Shown here in pieces: positions 14,636 through 14,649 of a stretch of DNA of 14,649 bases. This DNA is from an uncultured Helicobacter sp. (GTDB lineage: Bacteria; Campylobacterota; Campylobacteria; Campylobacterales; Helicobacteraceae). Each line of letters opens with the position of its first letter. Within the stretch, counting starts at the first letter, position 1. The notes under the pieces are model-generated. The model was given only the letters and a program-made list of their open reading frames with translations, had not been told where the DNA came from and did no database searches. The stretch covers positions 1-14,649 of the forward strand of contig CAMXAV010000002.1 of NCBI GenBank assembly GCA_947179285.1, written 5' to 3'. A program made the position numbers and the translations under genes.

Positions 14636-14649
14636 ACTATTGACATATG

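Noticed and set aside
1..14649. tRNA, rRNA or CRISPR features
   Set aside because: I saw no cloverleaf-like or ribosomal sequence and no regularly spaced direct repeats; nearly all space is occupied by protein genes.

Overview
The window looks like a chromosomal segment of a Campylobacterota bacterium, most likely a Helicobacter or Wolinella relative of moderate GC. The evidence is the run fabZ-lpxA-clpX-mreB-mreC, which also occurs in Helicobacter pylori and Campylobacter jejuni, together with the long (about 400 aa) epsilon-type DapD, a QueH with the HICCSVD motif, a HP1286/Cj0420-like YceI protein and a GltX1-type glutamyl-tRNA synthetase. Family names come from recognised motifs and remembered family features; no database search was possible.

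Region 1 (1-2350, plus strand): two tandem paralogues of an unrecognised protein. The first is cut by the window edge; the second is complete at 393 aa. Both carry a good EF-hand loop. The complete copy is preceded by a sequence matching a sigma-28 (flagellar) promoter in spacing and most bases. A 92-aa zinc-ribbon protein follows 12 bases downstream.

Region 2 (2380-4933, minus strand): from right to left, a periplasmic YceI-family protein, two overlapping type IV pilin-like (pseudopilin) genes with TTG starts, and an AT-richer transglutaminase-like gene with its own strong sigma-70 promoter.

Region 3 (5114-8551, plus strand): dapD (lysine and diaminopimelate synthesis), a PilT-type motor ATPase, and queH (last step of queuosine synthesis). 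The PilT-like ATPase and the pseudopilins about 2 kb away may belong to one pilus or DNA-uptake machine, but they are divergently oriented.

Region 4 (8613-14395, plus strand): a compact envelope and proteostasis operon, fabZ-lpxA-clpX-mreB-mreC-gltX. All junctions overlap by 3-8 bp except clpX-mreB (29 bp gap). A double TAGAAT -10-like repeat precedes fabZ. The products cover acyl-ACP dehydration, lipid A initiation, ClpXP unfolding, rod-shape scaffolding and Glu-tRNA charging.

Region 5 (14396-14649): no convincing gene. It holds a REP/BIME-like double palindrome, flanked by two related arms in inverted orientation, then further inverted repeats.

Across the window the pentamer pair GAATC/GATTC is strikingly frequent in all three codon phases while GACTC/GAGTC is rare, which points to a DNA-level signal rather than codon bias.
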